DNA of 64,000 nt, taken from the NCBI RefSeq assembly GCF_017875275.1, contig NZ_JAGGML010000001.1, forward strand, positions 4,051,001 to 4,115,000, given 5' to 3'. The notes beneath the pieces were generated by a model, which was not told the DNA's origin, made no database searches, and saw nothing but the letters and a program-made list of their open reading frames with translations. Made by a program: the position numbers and the translations under genes. Numbering within the stretch: the stretch's first letter is position 1; each line of letters begins with the position of its first letter. Source of the DNA: Xanthobacter flavus. GTDB lineage: Bacteria; Pseudomonadota; Alphaproteobacteria; Rhizobiales; Xanthobacteraceae. Of this stretch, positions 17,429 to 26,011 are shown in pieces.

Positions 17429-18835
17429 ATGTCCGACGAGTTCGACACCCTGAGCGCTCTTGCCCTGCGCACGCTGGTGGCCCGGCGGGAGGTCTCGCCG
17501 GTGGAGCTGACGCGCCGCGCGCTCGATCGCGCCATCGCCACCCAGCCCACCCTCAATGCCTTCTTCCTCATCCATGAGGAGGAGGCCATGGCCGCCGCCC
17601 ATGTCGCCGAGGATGCGGTGATGAAAGGCGCGCCGCTCGGCCTCATCCACGGCCTGCCGTTTTCCGCCAAGGACCTGATGGCGGTGAAGGGCGTGCCTTA
17701 TGCCTCCGGCTCCCGCGCCATGGCCGGCAATATCGCCGAGGTGGACGCCCCCGCGGTGGAGCGGGCGAAGGCGCAGGGCGGCATCCTCATCGGCAAGACC
17801 ACCACCAGCGAATTCGGCTGCAAGCCCATCGGCGACAGCCCGCTCACCGGCATCACCCGCAACCCGTGGAACCTCGCCATGACGCCGGGCGGCTCCAGCG
17901 CGGGCGCGGCGGCCTCCGTGGCGGCGGGCATCACCCCGTTCGCGCTGGGCACCGACGGCGGCGGTTCCATCCGCATTCCCTGCGCCTTCAGCGGGCTTTC
18001 CGGCCTGAAGGGCCAGTTCGGCCGCGTGCCCGTATGGCCCACCTCGGCGACGCCGACGCTGGCCCATGTGGGCCCCATCGCCCGCTCCATGGCTGATGCG
18101 GCGCTGCTCTTCTCCGCCGTGGCGGGGTACGACCGGCGCGATCCGTTCGCCGTCGCCGGCCCGGTGCCGGACGTGATGGGCGCGGCGCACGCCTCCGTGG
18201 CCGGCATGCGCGTCGCCTACAGCCCCACCTTCGGCTACGCCCGCCCCGCGCCCGAGGTGCTCGCCGCCACGGATCAGGCCGCCCGCACCTTCGAGGCGCT
18301 GGGCTGCCATGTGGAGCAGGTGGATGCGGTGTTCGACACCGACCCCGCCGATCTGTGGACGGCCGAATTCTACGCCGGCGTCGGCACCCGCCTGCGCGAT
18401 GTGCTGGAGAACCGGCGCGAGCTTCTGGATCCAGCCGTTGCGGACATCCTGATGCCGGCCCTCGGCCAGGAGATGAAGAGCTATTACGCCAGCGTCTTCG
18501 CCCGCTACGCTTTGCGCGAGAAGATGCGCCTGTTCTTCGAGCGCTATGACCTGCTGATTTCCCCGGTGCTGCCGGTAAGCGCGCTGGAGGCCGGGCGGAA
18601 CCTGCCGGAGGGGCTTGAGGATCGCAACCTCGTGTCCTGGGTGTTCTACACCTATCCGTTCAACCTCACCGGCCAGCCCGCCGGAGCGGTGTGCGCCGGC
18701 CTGTCGCCTGAGGGCATGCCCATCGGCCTCCAGATCGTCGGCCGCTCCTGTTGCGAGGACGATGTGGTGCGGGCGGCAGCCGCCTTCGAGCGCGCCCAGC
18801 CCGCCGGCTACAACCGCCCGCCGACCACGGCCTGA
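17429..18835 (+). CDS. Amidase (amidase signature family)
   Basis: A 468-residue amidase-signature hydrolase of full length. Catalytic Lys lies in FSAKDLMAVKG near residue 79, cis-Ser and Ser nucleophile lie in the TPGGSSAGAAASVAAG and TDGGGSIRIPCAFSGL boxes, and PTSATPTLAHVGPIARSM follows. ATG at 17429 is chosen over upstream starts at 17342 and 17411 because GGAG is spaced seven bases from it. It is the last gene of the livK-led unit, separated from the cyclase by two hairpins, and is not closely similar to the amidase at 8109. A serial scheme, cyclase opening then amidase hydrolysis, is inferred. Confidence 0.94.
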   Translation: MSDEFDTLSALALRTLVARREVSPVELTRRALDRAIATQPTLNAFFLIHEEEAMAAAHVAEDAVMKGAPLGLIHGLPFSAKDLMAVKGVPYASGSRAMAGNIAEVDAPAVERAKAQGGILIGKTTTSEFGCKPIGDSPLTGITRNPWNLAMTPGGSSAGAAASVAAGITPFALGTDGGGSIRIPCAFSGLSGLKGQFGRVPVWPTSATPTLAHVGPIARSMADAALLFSAVAGYDRRDPFAVAGPVPDVMGAAHASVAGMRVAYSPTFGYARPAPEVLAATDQAARTFEALGCHVEQVDAVFDTDPADLWTAEFYAGVGTRLRDVLENRRELLDPAVADILMPALGQEMKSYYASVFARYALREKMRLFFERYDLLISPVLPVSALEAGRNLPEGLEDRNLVSWVFYTYPFNLTGQPAGAVCAGLSPEGMPIGLQIVGRSCCEDDVVRAAAAFERAQPAGYNRPPTTA

Positions 18836-18920
18836 GGCGCGCCGCGCCGACCTCGAACGTCGCAATTGCATGTCCGCGCGCGGCCGAGGCGCCGTGGCGC
18901 GCCTCCGCTCGCCTGACCGC

Positions 18921-18947
18921 GCATTGTCTCAATTTTGGAACGGCGCG
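18921..18947 (+). promoter_or_regulatory. Shared 27-bp element, copy 1 (candidate LysR box)
   Basis: The element has core CAATTTTGGAAC flanked by GCAT-GTC on the left and CGCG on the right. It matches the copy at 24092-24118 at 23 of 27 positions. It contains a T-N11-A pattern with partial CCAA/TTGG symmetry, the general form of LysR sites. It lies about 120 bases upstream of the ADP-forming acyl-CoA synthetase, so it probably governs the 19069-23107 operon. Confidence 0.6.
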
Positions 18948-19068
18948 GGCAGTCAATGCGCGCTTTTCCCGCCTCCCGCCGGCTGATACCCAAACCTCCA
19001 GAACTGCAGAAGCAGCCACGCAGCCGGAGCGTTCGGTCCCCGCGAACGGTCCGAAGACGGAGGAAACC

Positions 19069-21225
19069 ATGAACATGCCGTTCATCCCGGCGACGGACGC
19101 GAAGCGCACCAAAGGTCTCGATCGTCTGCTCAACGCGAAGTCGGTGGCCATCGTCGGCATGTCCTCCAAGCCCCAGTCGGCCGGGCACATCGTGCTGAGG
19201 AACCTGCGCGAGAACGGTTTTCCCGGTGCCATCCACCTCGTGGGGCGCACCCCGGGCGTCATCGACGGCCTCACCGTGCTCACCGACATGGCCGAACTGC
19301 CGGCAGGGGTGGACCTCGCGGTGCTCACCGTGCCCGCGTCGAGCGTCGAGGCGACGTTGGACGCCTGCATGGCGCGGGATGTCGGCGCGGCGATCGTCTT
19401 CGCCTCGGGCTTCGCCGAAACGGGCGAGGAAGGGCGGCGGGAGCAGGAGCGGATCGGCGCCCGGGTGCGCGCCGGGGGCATGGTGGTGGTCGGCCCCAAC
19501 TGCCTCGGCTTCACCAATTACGCAGCCGGCTTCAGCATCACCTTCGTGGGTGTGAACAAGGTGCCGGCGATGCCGGAGGGCACGCGCGATGCCGTCGCCA
19601 TCGTGTCCCAGTCCGGCGGCCTCGCCAACCACCTGCGCCACGGACTGAATTCCCGCGGCGTCGCGGTGGCCTACAACATCTCCACCGGCAACGAGATGGA
19701 CCTCGGCCTCGGCGATTTCGTCGACCATCTGGTGGACGATGCGGCGACGCGCGTCATCATGATCTATGCCGAGGACATCCGGCGGCCGGACCTGTTCCTC
19801 GCCGCCGCCGCCCGCGCCCACGCCGTGGGCAAGCCGCTGGTGATGCTGTTTCCCGGCCGCAGCCCCCGGGCGCAGGAGGCGGCCAAGTCGCACACCGGCG
19901 CGCTGGCGGGCGACTATGCCGTGATGAAGGCCATGGTGGAGCGCGCCGGCGTCCATCTGGTCGAGACACTCGACGAATTCATGGATGTGGCGGAGGTTCT
20001 CTCGCGCTATCCGGCGCCGTCCCGCGGCGGCCTCGGCATCCTCACCTTCTCCGGCGCCTTCTGCGGCATCGCGCACGATTTCTGCGCCGATATCGGGGTG
20101 GAGATCCCAGCCCTCTCTGCGGCCACCGAAAGCGAGCTGAAGTCCCTGCTGCCGGCGTTCATCTCGCCCAAGAATCCCATCGATCTCGGCACCGAGGCCG
20201 TGTGGCGGCCGGAGCTGGTCGGCGCGGGCGTCGCCGCTTTGCTCAAGGAGCCGGCCATCGGGGCCGTCGCCATTTCCATTCCCATCGTCTCGCCAGCCCA
20301 CGCCAAGGCCTATGTGGAGCAGGTGGTGAAGGCGCGGGGCGACAGCGTGAAGCCCGTGGCCATGGCCATGCTCGGCGACCAGCTGCCCCTGCCGCCGGAA
20401 TTCGTCGAGATCGCCCGCGCCGGCAAGGTGATCGTCTCGCGCTCCTCCGATCGCGTCCTGAAGGCGCTGGCGCGGATCGTCCGGCAGCCGGACGTGACGA
20501 CGCCGGCACCTGCCACACGGTCGTCCACGCCGCTTCGCGACCTGCCCAAGGGCACGCTGCCCAAGGGTACGCTGCCGGAGTGGCTCGGCAAGAGCGTGCT
20601 CGAAGCAGAGGGCATCCGCATTCCCGGCGGCCGTCTTGTGCGCACCCTCGACGAGGCGCTCTCGGCAGCGGAAGGCATCGGCTACCCGGTCGTCATCAAG
20701 GCGCAGGCGGGCGCGCTGGCCCACAAGACGGAAGCGGGCGGCGTCATCCTCAACCTCGCCGATGCCGATGCGCTCGCCGCCGCCTGGTCCACGCTCAACG
20801 CGAACATCGCCCGCGCCCAGCCCGGCCTCGTGCTGGACGGGGTGCTGGTGGAGAAGATGTCCGCCAAGGGGCTGGAACTGGTGGTGGGCGGCCGGCGTGA
20901 TCCGCGCTGGGGGCCGGTGGTGCTCATCGGCCTCGGCGGCATCATGGTGGAGGCTCTGGGCGACGTGCGCCTTGTGGCGGCCGATGCCAGCCGCGCGGAG
21001 TTCGTCGCCGAGTTCGGCCGGCTGAAGGCGTCCAAGATGCTCTACGGCTTCCGCAACCTGCCGCCGGTGGACGTGGAAGCCGCAGCCGACGTGGCGGTGG
21101 CGATCGGCCGCCTGCTGCAGGCGACGCCCGAGATCACCGACGTCGAGATCAATCCGCTCATGGTCTACGAGCGCGGCCGAGGTGCCGTCGCCCTCGATGC
21201 CCTGATCGTCAGCACCGGCAGCTGA
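19069..21225 (+). CDS. Acyl-CoA synthetase (ADP-forming), NDP-forming CoA ligase
   Basis: A 718-residue single-chain ADP-forming ligase converting an acid, ATP and CoA into acyl-CoA, ADP and phosphate. Domain order is CoA-binding Rossmann domain (residues about 15-145, KSVAIVGMSSKPQSAG), CoA-ligase domain with the phosphohistidine loop (H275 in KSHTGALAGDY), then a C-terminal ATP-grasp domain from about residue 500 (GYPVVIKAQAGALAHKTEAGG). The linker before the ATP-grasp part holds a tandem repeat of PKGTL. ATG at 19069 is preceded by GGAGGAAAC; the longer frame upstream lacks homology. It starts the operon with an enoyl-CoA hydratase and a NitT-type binding protein. Confidence 0.93.
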   Translation: MNMPFIPATDAKRTKGLDRLLNAKSVAIVGMSSKPQSAGHIVLRNLRENGFPGAIHLVGRTPGVIDGLTVLTDMAELPAGVDLAVLTVPASSVEATLDACMARDVGAAIVFASGFAETGEEGRREQERIGARVRAGGMVVVGPNCLGFTNYAAGFSITFVGVNKVPAMPEGTRDAVAIVSQSGGLANHLRHGLNSRGVAVAYNISTGNEMDLGLGDFVDHLVDDAATRVIMIYAEDIRRPDLFLAAAARAHAVGKPLVMLFPGRSPRAQEAAKSHTGALAGDYAVMKAMVERAGVHLVETLDEFMDVAEVLSRYPAPSRGGLGILTFSGAFCGIAHDFCADIGVEIPALSAATESELKSLLPAFISPKNPIDLGTEAVWRPELVGAGVAALLKEPAIGAVAISIPIVSPAHAKAYVEQVVKARGDSVKPVAMAMLGDQLPLPPEFVEIARAGKVIVSRSSDRVLKALARIVRQPDVTTPAPATRSSTPLRDLPKGTLPKGTLPEWLGKSVLEAEGIRIPGGRLVRTLDEALSAAEGIGYPVVIKAQAGALAHKTEAGGVILNLADADALAAAWSTLNANIARAQPGLVLDGVLVEKMSAKGLELVVGGRRDPRWGPVVLIGLGGIMVEALGDVRLVAADASRAEFVAEFGRLKASKMLYGFRNLPPVDVEAAADVAVAIGRLLQATPEITDVEINPLMVYERGRGAVALDALIVSTGS
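20542..20571 (+). repeat. Two tandem 15-bp units inside the acyl-CoA synthetase gene
   Basis: CTGCCCAAGGGCACG is followed immediately by CTGCCCAAGGGTACG, with a third partial copy, CTGCCG. It encodes the linker sequence LPKGT twice and keeps frame. It sits between the CoA-ligase and ATP-grasp domains, where length changes would be tolerated. Confidence 0.8.
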
Positions 21226-21277
21226 GCCGTCCGGCGGCCAACACAGCGACAGTAACGCACACGTATCGGAGCCTGCC

Positions 21278-22063
21278 ATGCCCGCGCTCGTGACCTACGA
21301 GGTCGAGGACAATATCGCGCTGATCGGCCTCAACCGGCCGGACAAGCGCAATGCCATGAATGACGCGCTGCTGATGGAGCTGCGCGACGTGCTGAACGAC
21401 GCCGGTGACAAGATCGACGCCGCCGTGCTCTTCGGCCACGGGCAGAACTTCTCGGCCGGGCTCGATCTCGCCGAACTGTCGAAGCGTCTCACGCCCGAGG
21501 GGCAGGCGCCCCGCAAGCGCAGGCCGCGCCATCTGTGGCATTCCACGTTCGACCTGCTTGCGCGGGGCAACTTCCCGGTGGTCTGCGCGCTCCATGGCGC
21601 CACCATCGGCGGCGGGCTGGAGCTTGCCTCCGCGGCTCACATCCGTGTGGCCGACGAGACCACCTTCTTCGGCCTGCCGGAAGGCCAGCGCGGCATCTTC
21701 GTGGGTGGCGGCGGCAGCGTGCGCACCCAGCGCATCATCGGCTATCCCATGATGGCCGACATGATGCTGACCGGGCGCCTCCTCACCGCCGAGGAGGGTA
21801 GCCGCTGCGGCCTCGCGCAATATGTGGTGCCGGCCGGTGAAGCGTTCGCCAAGGCGAAGGCGCTGGCGCGGGTGATCGCCTCCAACGTGCCCCAGACCAA
21901 CTGGATGATCACCAACGTCCTGCCGCGCATCAACGACCTGTCGCATGACGACGGGCTGTTCATGGAATATCTCAACACGTCCATGACGCGGCCGCCCGAG
22001 GCCCTCAAGCGCCTCGAAGACTTTCTGGAAAAGCGCGCGCCGGCCTTGGCCCGGCCCGAGTAG
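21278..22063 (+). CDS. Enoyl-CoA hydratase/isomerase (crotonase family)
   Basis: A 261-residue crotonase-fold protein. Oxyanion-hole regions are FSAGLDLAEL and ATIGGGLELASAA, and the catalytic Glu region reads FFGLPEGQRGIFVGGGGSVR. GGAG lies six bases before the ATG at 21278, and the gene follows the acyl-CoA synthetase by 52 bases. It probably hydrates the enoyl-CoA produced by the dehydrogenase pair at 27607-29792. That route is inferred from the shared promoter element and gene neighbourhood. Isomerase activity is equally possible. Confidence 0.92.
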   Translation: MPALVTYEVEDNIALIGLNRPDKRNAMNDALLMELRDVLNDAGDKIDAAVLFGHGQNFSAGLDLAELSKRLTPEGQAPRKRRPRHLWHSTFDLLARGNFPVVCALHGATIGGGLELASAAHIRVADETTFFGLPEGQRGIFVGGGGSVRTQRIIGYPMMADMMLTGRLLTAEEGSRCGLAQYVVPAGEAFAKAKALARVIASNVPQTNWMITNVLPRINDLSHDDGLFMEYLNTSMTRPPEALKRLEDFLEKRAPALARPE

Positions 22064-22108
22064 ACCCAAGCCAAAGACAAATAAAATCATAATGTCAGGG
22101 AGGACGAC

Positions 22109-23107
22109 ATGGGCCATTTCGTCGATCGGCGGACACTCCTTCGGGCCGGCCTCGGCGCCGGCGCGGGCGCAATGGCGGGCTTCCCGTTGCGGGCCGCCCG
22201 GGCGCAGGGCGATGCGGTGCGCTGGGCCTATCTGGTGCCCGGCTTCACCGTGCTCATCGCCCGCTACATGCAGCAGAAGAAGCTCGGTGACGCGCCGGGC
22301 GTCGGCCTTGCCGCACCCAGCGAATACGCCACGGTTTCCACTTATTACAACGATTTCGCCGCCGGCAATTACGATGTCTGCATCGGCAGCTGGGATGTGT
22401 TCGCCCAGCGCTTCGAGGCCGGCGTGCCGATCCGCATGCTGTGCACCATCACCACCGCGAGCATGATCTCCATCCTCACCGGGGAGCCCTCCATCAAGGG
22501 CATCCCGGACCTGAAGGGCAAGACGCTGGCGGCGCCGCAGTCCACCGGCACGTTCCGCATGGTGTCGAGCCTCATCAAGGAGCGCTACAGCCTGGAACTG
22601 GGGCGCGACATCAACATCCAGGGCGTGGACAATCCCGCGTCGTCCATGACCATGGTTCTCGCCAACCGGGCGGATGCGGGGCTCTCGTGGGAGCCGAACA
22701 TCAGTTCGGCGATGGCGCGGCGCAAGGACCTGTCGCTGATTTTCAACGCCGGAAATGCCTATCGCGACATCAGCGGCGGCGGGGAGCTGCCCTATTTCGG
22801 CATCGCGGTGCGGCGCGAGCTTGCGGAACGTGATCCGGAGCGGGTGCGCCGTATCCGCGCGGCGTTCGAGGCCGCCATCAACGGCATCATCGCCGATCCC
22901 AAGGAAGCCGTGAGCCTCGTCGCGGATTCGGCCGGGGCGCCGGCCCCGGTGCTGCTCGATGCGCTCACCTCAAAGCGGCTCAGCTTCCGCTTCGGCTCCA
23001 TGGCCTCGGCGGAGGAGCGCGCCCAGATGACGAAGGCCGGCGAGTTCCTGAAGCGGAACGGGCTGCTCAAGCAGTCCATCGATCCCGGCTTCTTCATAGC
23101 GTCCTGA
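22109..23107 (+). CDS. NitT/TauT-type ABC transporter substrate-binding protein
   Basis: A 332-residue type II periplasmic binding protein of the SsuA/NMT1 group. The N-terminus has a twin-arginine-like signal (DRRTLLRAGLGAGAGA, then a cleavage region RAARAQ near residue 33). Body motifs are YYNDFAAGNYDVCIGSWDVF and DLKGKTLAAPQSTGTFRM. CAGGGAGGAC precedes the ATG. The last 14 bases overlap the end of the convergent LysR gene. Its permease and ATPase are not adjacent but lie beyond that LysR gene (24285-25906), so the transporter is split across two transcription units linked by a shared promoter element. Confidence 0.92.
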   Translation: MGHFVDRRTLLRAGLGAGAGAMAGFPLRAARAQGDAVRWAYLVPGFTVLIARYMQQKKLGDAPGVGLAAPSEYATVSTYYNDFAAGNYDVCIGSWDVFAQRFEAGVPIRMLCTITTASMISILTGEPSIKGIPDLKGKTLAAPQSTGTFRMVSSLIKERYSLELGRDINIQGVDNPASSMTMVLANRADAGLSWEPNISSAMARRKDLSLIFNAGNAYRDISGGGELPYFGIAVRRELAERDPERVRRIRAAFEAAINGIIADPKEAVSLVADSAGAPAPVLLDALTSKRLSFRFGSMASAEERAQMTKAGEFLKRNGLLKQSIDPGFFIAS

Positions 23108-24065
23108 GGCGGGGCGGGTCCTTGCGCGCGTCGCCCGCCGGGCGGCGGCGCACGGGCTCGCCCTGCTCACGCCGGTCGAGCCGCGCCGGCCCGTCGGCGG
23201 CCAGAAATGCCTCCACGTGGTCGAGGAACACGCGGGTGCGCTGCGGCACGTGGCGGCCCGCGAAATAGGTCGCCGTCGCCTGCAGCGCGGGGATTTCCTC
23301 CTGCATGTCCAGCCGCACGAGGCGGCCGTTGGCGACGTCGCCACGGCACATCACATTGGGAAGCACGCCCGCCCCGAGGCCCGCAATCACCAGCTCGCGT
23401 GCGACGCCGATATTGTTGACGCGGACCGTGCCGTGCCGGTCCGCCTCGCCCCGCGCCTCCTCCCGCCAGATGCCTTCCGCCACCTGCTGCTCGGTGAGCA
23501 CGCCCTTCACGTCGGCGAGCCGGCGGGGGGGTGAAGCGAGCCGGGCCAGGTACTTCGGGCTGGCATAGATGCCGCGCGTGAGCGCCGTCAGCCGCCGCGC
23601 CGGCACGCCCGGATTGACATGGCTGCCGAGCTGGATGGCGATGTCGTAGGTCTCCTCCGTCACATCCACCCACCGGCCGTTGACGTGCACGTCGAGGTCG
23701 ATCATCGCGTATGTCTCGGCGAAGGACGCGATGGCGCTGCTGATCCAGCCAGTCCCGAAATCGATGGGCATGCTCACCCTGAGCTTGCCGCGCAGGCTCG
23801 TGCGCCGCTGGGTGGTCTGCAGCCCCGCGCTCTCCAGCTCCGCGGCGATGCGGGAGCAATGATCGTGCAGCCGGCGCCCCTCGTCGGTGACCAGAATGCG
23901 CCGGCTGGTGCGCTTGAGCAGCGCCGCGCCGACCTGATCTTCCAGATGCTTGATTTTCCGGCTGACCGTCGACTTGGGCTGGCCAAGTAACCGCGCAGCT
24001 CGAGTAATGTTTTCCTGGTTGACCACCTCGAAGAACACCACCAGCGCGTTAAGGTCGAAGTTCAT
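23094..24065 (-). CDS. LysR family transcriptional regulator
   Basis: A 323-residue LysR regulator of the CrgA/DsdC-like group. The N-terminal HTH is at residues 5-65 (LVVFFEVVNQENITRAARLLGQPKSTVSRKI in two parts), then RGKLRVSMPIDFG and a substrate-binding fold. ATG at 24065 is chosen because GGAGG lies five bases upstream; in-frame starts at 24086 and 24095 lack this. The C-terminal tail is Arg-rich and overlaps the convergent binding-protein gene. A conserved 27-bp element lies 27-53 bases upstream of its start and recurs before the operon at 19069, suggesting that this protein controls itself, the permease/ATPase genes and the synthetase operon. Confidence 0.92.
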   Translation of the reverse strand: MNFDLNALVVFFEVVNQENITRAARLLGQPKSTVSRKIKHLEDQVGAALLKRTSRRILVTDEGRRLHDHCSRIAAELESAGLQTTQRRTSLRGKLRVSMPIDFGTGWISSAIASFAETYAMIDLDVHVNGRWVDVTEETYDIAIQLGSHVNPGVPARRLTALTRGIYASPKYLARLASPPRRLADVKGVLTEQQVAEGIWREEARGEADRHGTVRVNNIGVARELVIAGLGAGVLPNVMCRGDVANGRLVRLDMQEEIPALQATATYFAGRHVPQRTRVFLDHVEAFLAADGPARLDRREQGEPVRRRPAGDARKDPPRLRTL

Positions 24066-24091
24066 CTCTTCCTCCCGGTTCGACATTTCTA

Positions 24092-24118
24092 GCATCGTCC
24101 CAATTTTGGAACAACGCG
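24092..24118 (+). promoter_or_regulatory. Shared 27-bp element, copy 2 (candidate LysR box)
   Basis: Same element as at 18921-18947: GCAT-GTC, core CAATTTTGGAAC, then CGCG, with four mismatches between copies. Here the dyad CCAA-TT-TTGG is complete inside TCCCAATTTTGGA (T-N11-A). It lies just upstream of the LysR start and about 170 bases before the permease gene, the expected place for LysR autoregulation and divergent activation. Confidence 0.6.
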
Positions 24119-24284
24119 CTGCGCGAATCCGCGCTTTGTGCCGTGGGCGGGGGTGCTATGGTCCTGTTCAACGAAGTGCTTCGGCAGCGGGGCTCCGGCT
24201 CCCGCGCCGCAATAGCACCATCCGCCAAGCGCGCGCAGATGCGTGCGCATCCAAGGCGGAAAATGCGGGAGGAAAAGGCACACC

Positions 24285-25112
24285 ATGAGCGAAAACCTTG
24301 TTGCGACAGGGCGGCCGCCCCTGCGGCCGGCGCCCGCCCGCAAGGCTTCGAGGCGCGGCTCGGGACAAAGCGACGTGGTGGCGACGCTGGTCGTGGTCGC
24401 GGCCATGGTCATCGCGATGCAGATCGCCAGCAGCCACGTTCCCGATTACATCATGCCCTCGCCCATGAGCGTGCTGAACGCCACGGGCGACATCCTCTTC
24501 GGCGACCGCATGCACGTGCTGGTGACGCTGGCGCGCCTCGCCGCGGCGCTGGCCTTCTCGCTGGTCGCGGGGGTGATCGTGGGGGCCATTATGGGCATGG
24601 TCCCGCTGGTGCGCCCCTTCCTGCGCGCGATCATCGTGATCGACACCGGCATTCCGGCGCTGTCCTGGATGCTCATCGCGGTGTTCTGGTTCAAGGACAC
24701 CGAGACGCGGATCTTCTTCATCCTCACGGTGATCCTGCTGCCGTTCTACGCCATGAACGTCTACGAGGGCATCCGCGCGCTGCCCAAGGATCTGGTGGAC
24801 ATGGTGGAGAGCTTCCGCCCGAGCCGCTGGCAGATGCTGCGCTACATGATCATGCCGCACATTGTCCCCTACATCTTCATCACCACCAAGTCGGTCGTCG
24901 GCTATGCCATCCGCATGGCGGTGTTCGCTGAACTCGTCGCCTCGGCCATCGGCATCGGCTCGCGCATGAGCCTTGCCCAGTCGAGCTTCCGCATCGATCA
25001 GGTGTTCGCCTGGACCTTCCTGCTCGTCATCCTCAACATCGCCTTGCAGTGGGGCGTCTCGGCCATCGAGAAGCTGTTCCTGAAGTGGCGGCCGGAAGTG
25101 GCGGTGCGGTGA
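24285..25112 (+). CDS. NitT/TauT-type ABC transporter permease
   Basis: A 275-residue inner-membrane permease of the SsuC/TauC type. About six hydrophobic segments follow a basic N-terminus. The EAA loop is at about residues 160-190 (MVESFRPSRWQMLRYMIMPHIVPY). ATG at 24285 is preferred over the GTG at 24243 because a GGGAGGAAAAGG tract is six bases upstream. The stop overlaps the next ATG (TGATG), coupling it to the ATPase. It pairs with the binding protein at 22109. Confidence 0.93.
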   Translation: MSENLVATGRPPLRPAPARKASRRGSGQSDVVATLVVVAAMVIAMQIASSHVPDYIMPSPMSVLNATGDILFGDRMHVLVTLARLAAALAFSLVAGVIVGAIMGMVPLVRPFLRAIIVIDTGIPALSWMLIAVFWFKDTETRIFFILTVILLPFYAMNVYEGIRALPKDLVDMVESFRPSRWQMLRYMIMPHIVPYIFITTKSVVGYAIRMAVFAELVASAIGIGSRMSLAQSSFRIDQVFAWTFLLVILNIALQWGVSAIEKLFLKWRPEVAVR

Positions 25113-25906
25113 TGGGCACGATCGATCCGGTCATCGAGATCCGCAACATCCACAAGAGCTTCGGCGGCTTCGTCGCGGTGGATGACTTCAGCCTGCGCGT
25201 GGAGCCCGGCGAGATCGTCGCGCTTTTGGGACGCACCGGGGCCGGCAAGAGCACCGTGCTCAATCTGGTGATGGGCACCATCGGGCCGGACCAGGGCACG
25301 ATCCGCGTCGCCGGTTTCGACCCTTATGCGCAGTTCCGCGAGCTGAAGGGGCGCATCGCCGTTTCCTTCCAGACGGACAGGCTGCTGCCCTGGCGCACGG
25401 CGGTGGAGAATGCCGAACTCGGCCTCCTCATTCTCGGTGTGCCGAAGGCGGAAGCCCGCACGCGGGCGCTGGCCTGGCTGGAGCGGGTGAATCTCAAGGG
25501 CGCGCAGGACAAGTATGTCCACGAACTGTCGGGAGGCATGCGCCAGCGCGTCTCGCTGGCCCGCGCGCTGGCGGTGGACCCGGCCATCGTGTTCCTCGAC
25601 GAATCCTTCAGCCAGCTCGACCATGCGACGGCGGGCAAGCTGCGGCGCGATTTCCATCGCATCGCCAAGGAGTTCGGGAAGACCTGCCTGTTCGTGACCC
25701 ACCGCATCGAGGATGCGATCGAGATCGCGGACCGGGCCATCGTGCTCAATCCGGGCGCGCGCATCGTGCTGACGGAAGAGATCACGCCCGATTTGCGCGC
25801 CGACCCGTCCCGCGTGCGCGCCTGCCACGCCCGCATCGCCGAGGCCATGGGCGGCGAGGGCGAGGCGGACGATGAGGAAGATGCCGCCCCCGTCATCGCC
25901 GGCTGA
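25112..25906 (+). CDS. NitT/TauT-type ABC transporter ATPase
   Basis: A 264-residue ATPase. Walker A is GRTGAGKST near residues 37-45, the Q-loop is VSFQTDRLLPWRTAVEN, the signature is ELSGGMRQRVSLARAL, Walker B is IVFLDESFSQLD and the H-loop is THRIEDAI. The C-terminus is acidic (GEGEADDEEDAAP), which is unusual but harmless. It is translationally coupled to the permease. The following thiolase-like gene starts 105 bases later in the same direction, with a hairpin between, so the importer and the catabolic genes may be one transcript. Confidence 0.94.
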   Translation: MGTIDPVIEIRNIHKSFGGFVAVDDFSLRVEPGEIVALLGRTGAGKSTVLNLVMGTIGPDQGTIRVAGFDPYAQFRELKGRIAVSFQTDRLLPWRTAVENAELGLLILGVPKAEARTRALAWLERVNLKGAQDKYVHELSGGMRQRVSLARALAVDPAIVFLDESFSQLDHATAGKLRRDFHRIAKEFGKTCLFVTHRIEDAIEIADRAIVLNPGARIVLTEEITPDLRADPSRVRACHARIAEAMGGEGEADDEEDAAPVIAG

Positions 25907-25929
25907 TCGCCCACGCACCCTTCTTCCAG

Positions 25930-25954
25930 CACCGGCGGCCTGATGTCGCCGGTG
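25930..25954 (+). terminator. Hairpin between the ATPase and thiolase-like genes
   Basis: A perfect 8-bp stem, CACCGGCG / CGCCGGTG, with a nine-base loop, 23 bases after the ATPase stop. No T-run follows. It is a likely attenuator or processing point within the 24285-29792 unit rather than a full terminator. Confidence 0.4.
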
Positions 25955-26011
25955 ACCGGCCAGCCGTGCCTTGGGCCGGCCGTCCCAGCTTCATCATCCG
26001 GAGGTGCCAGA

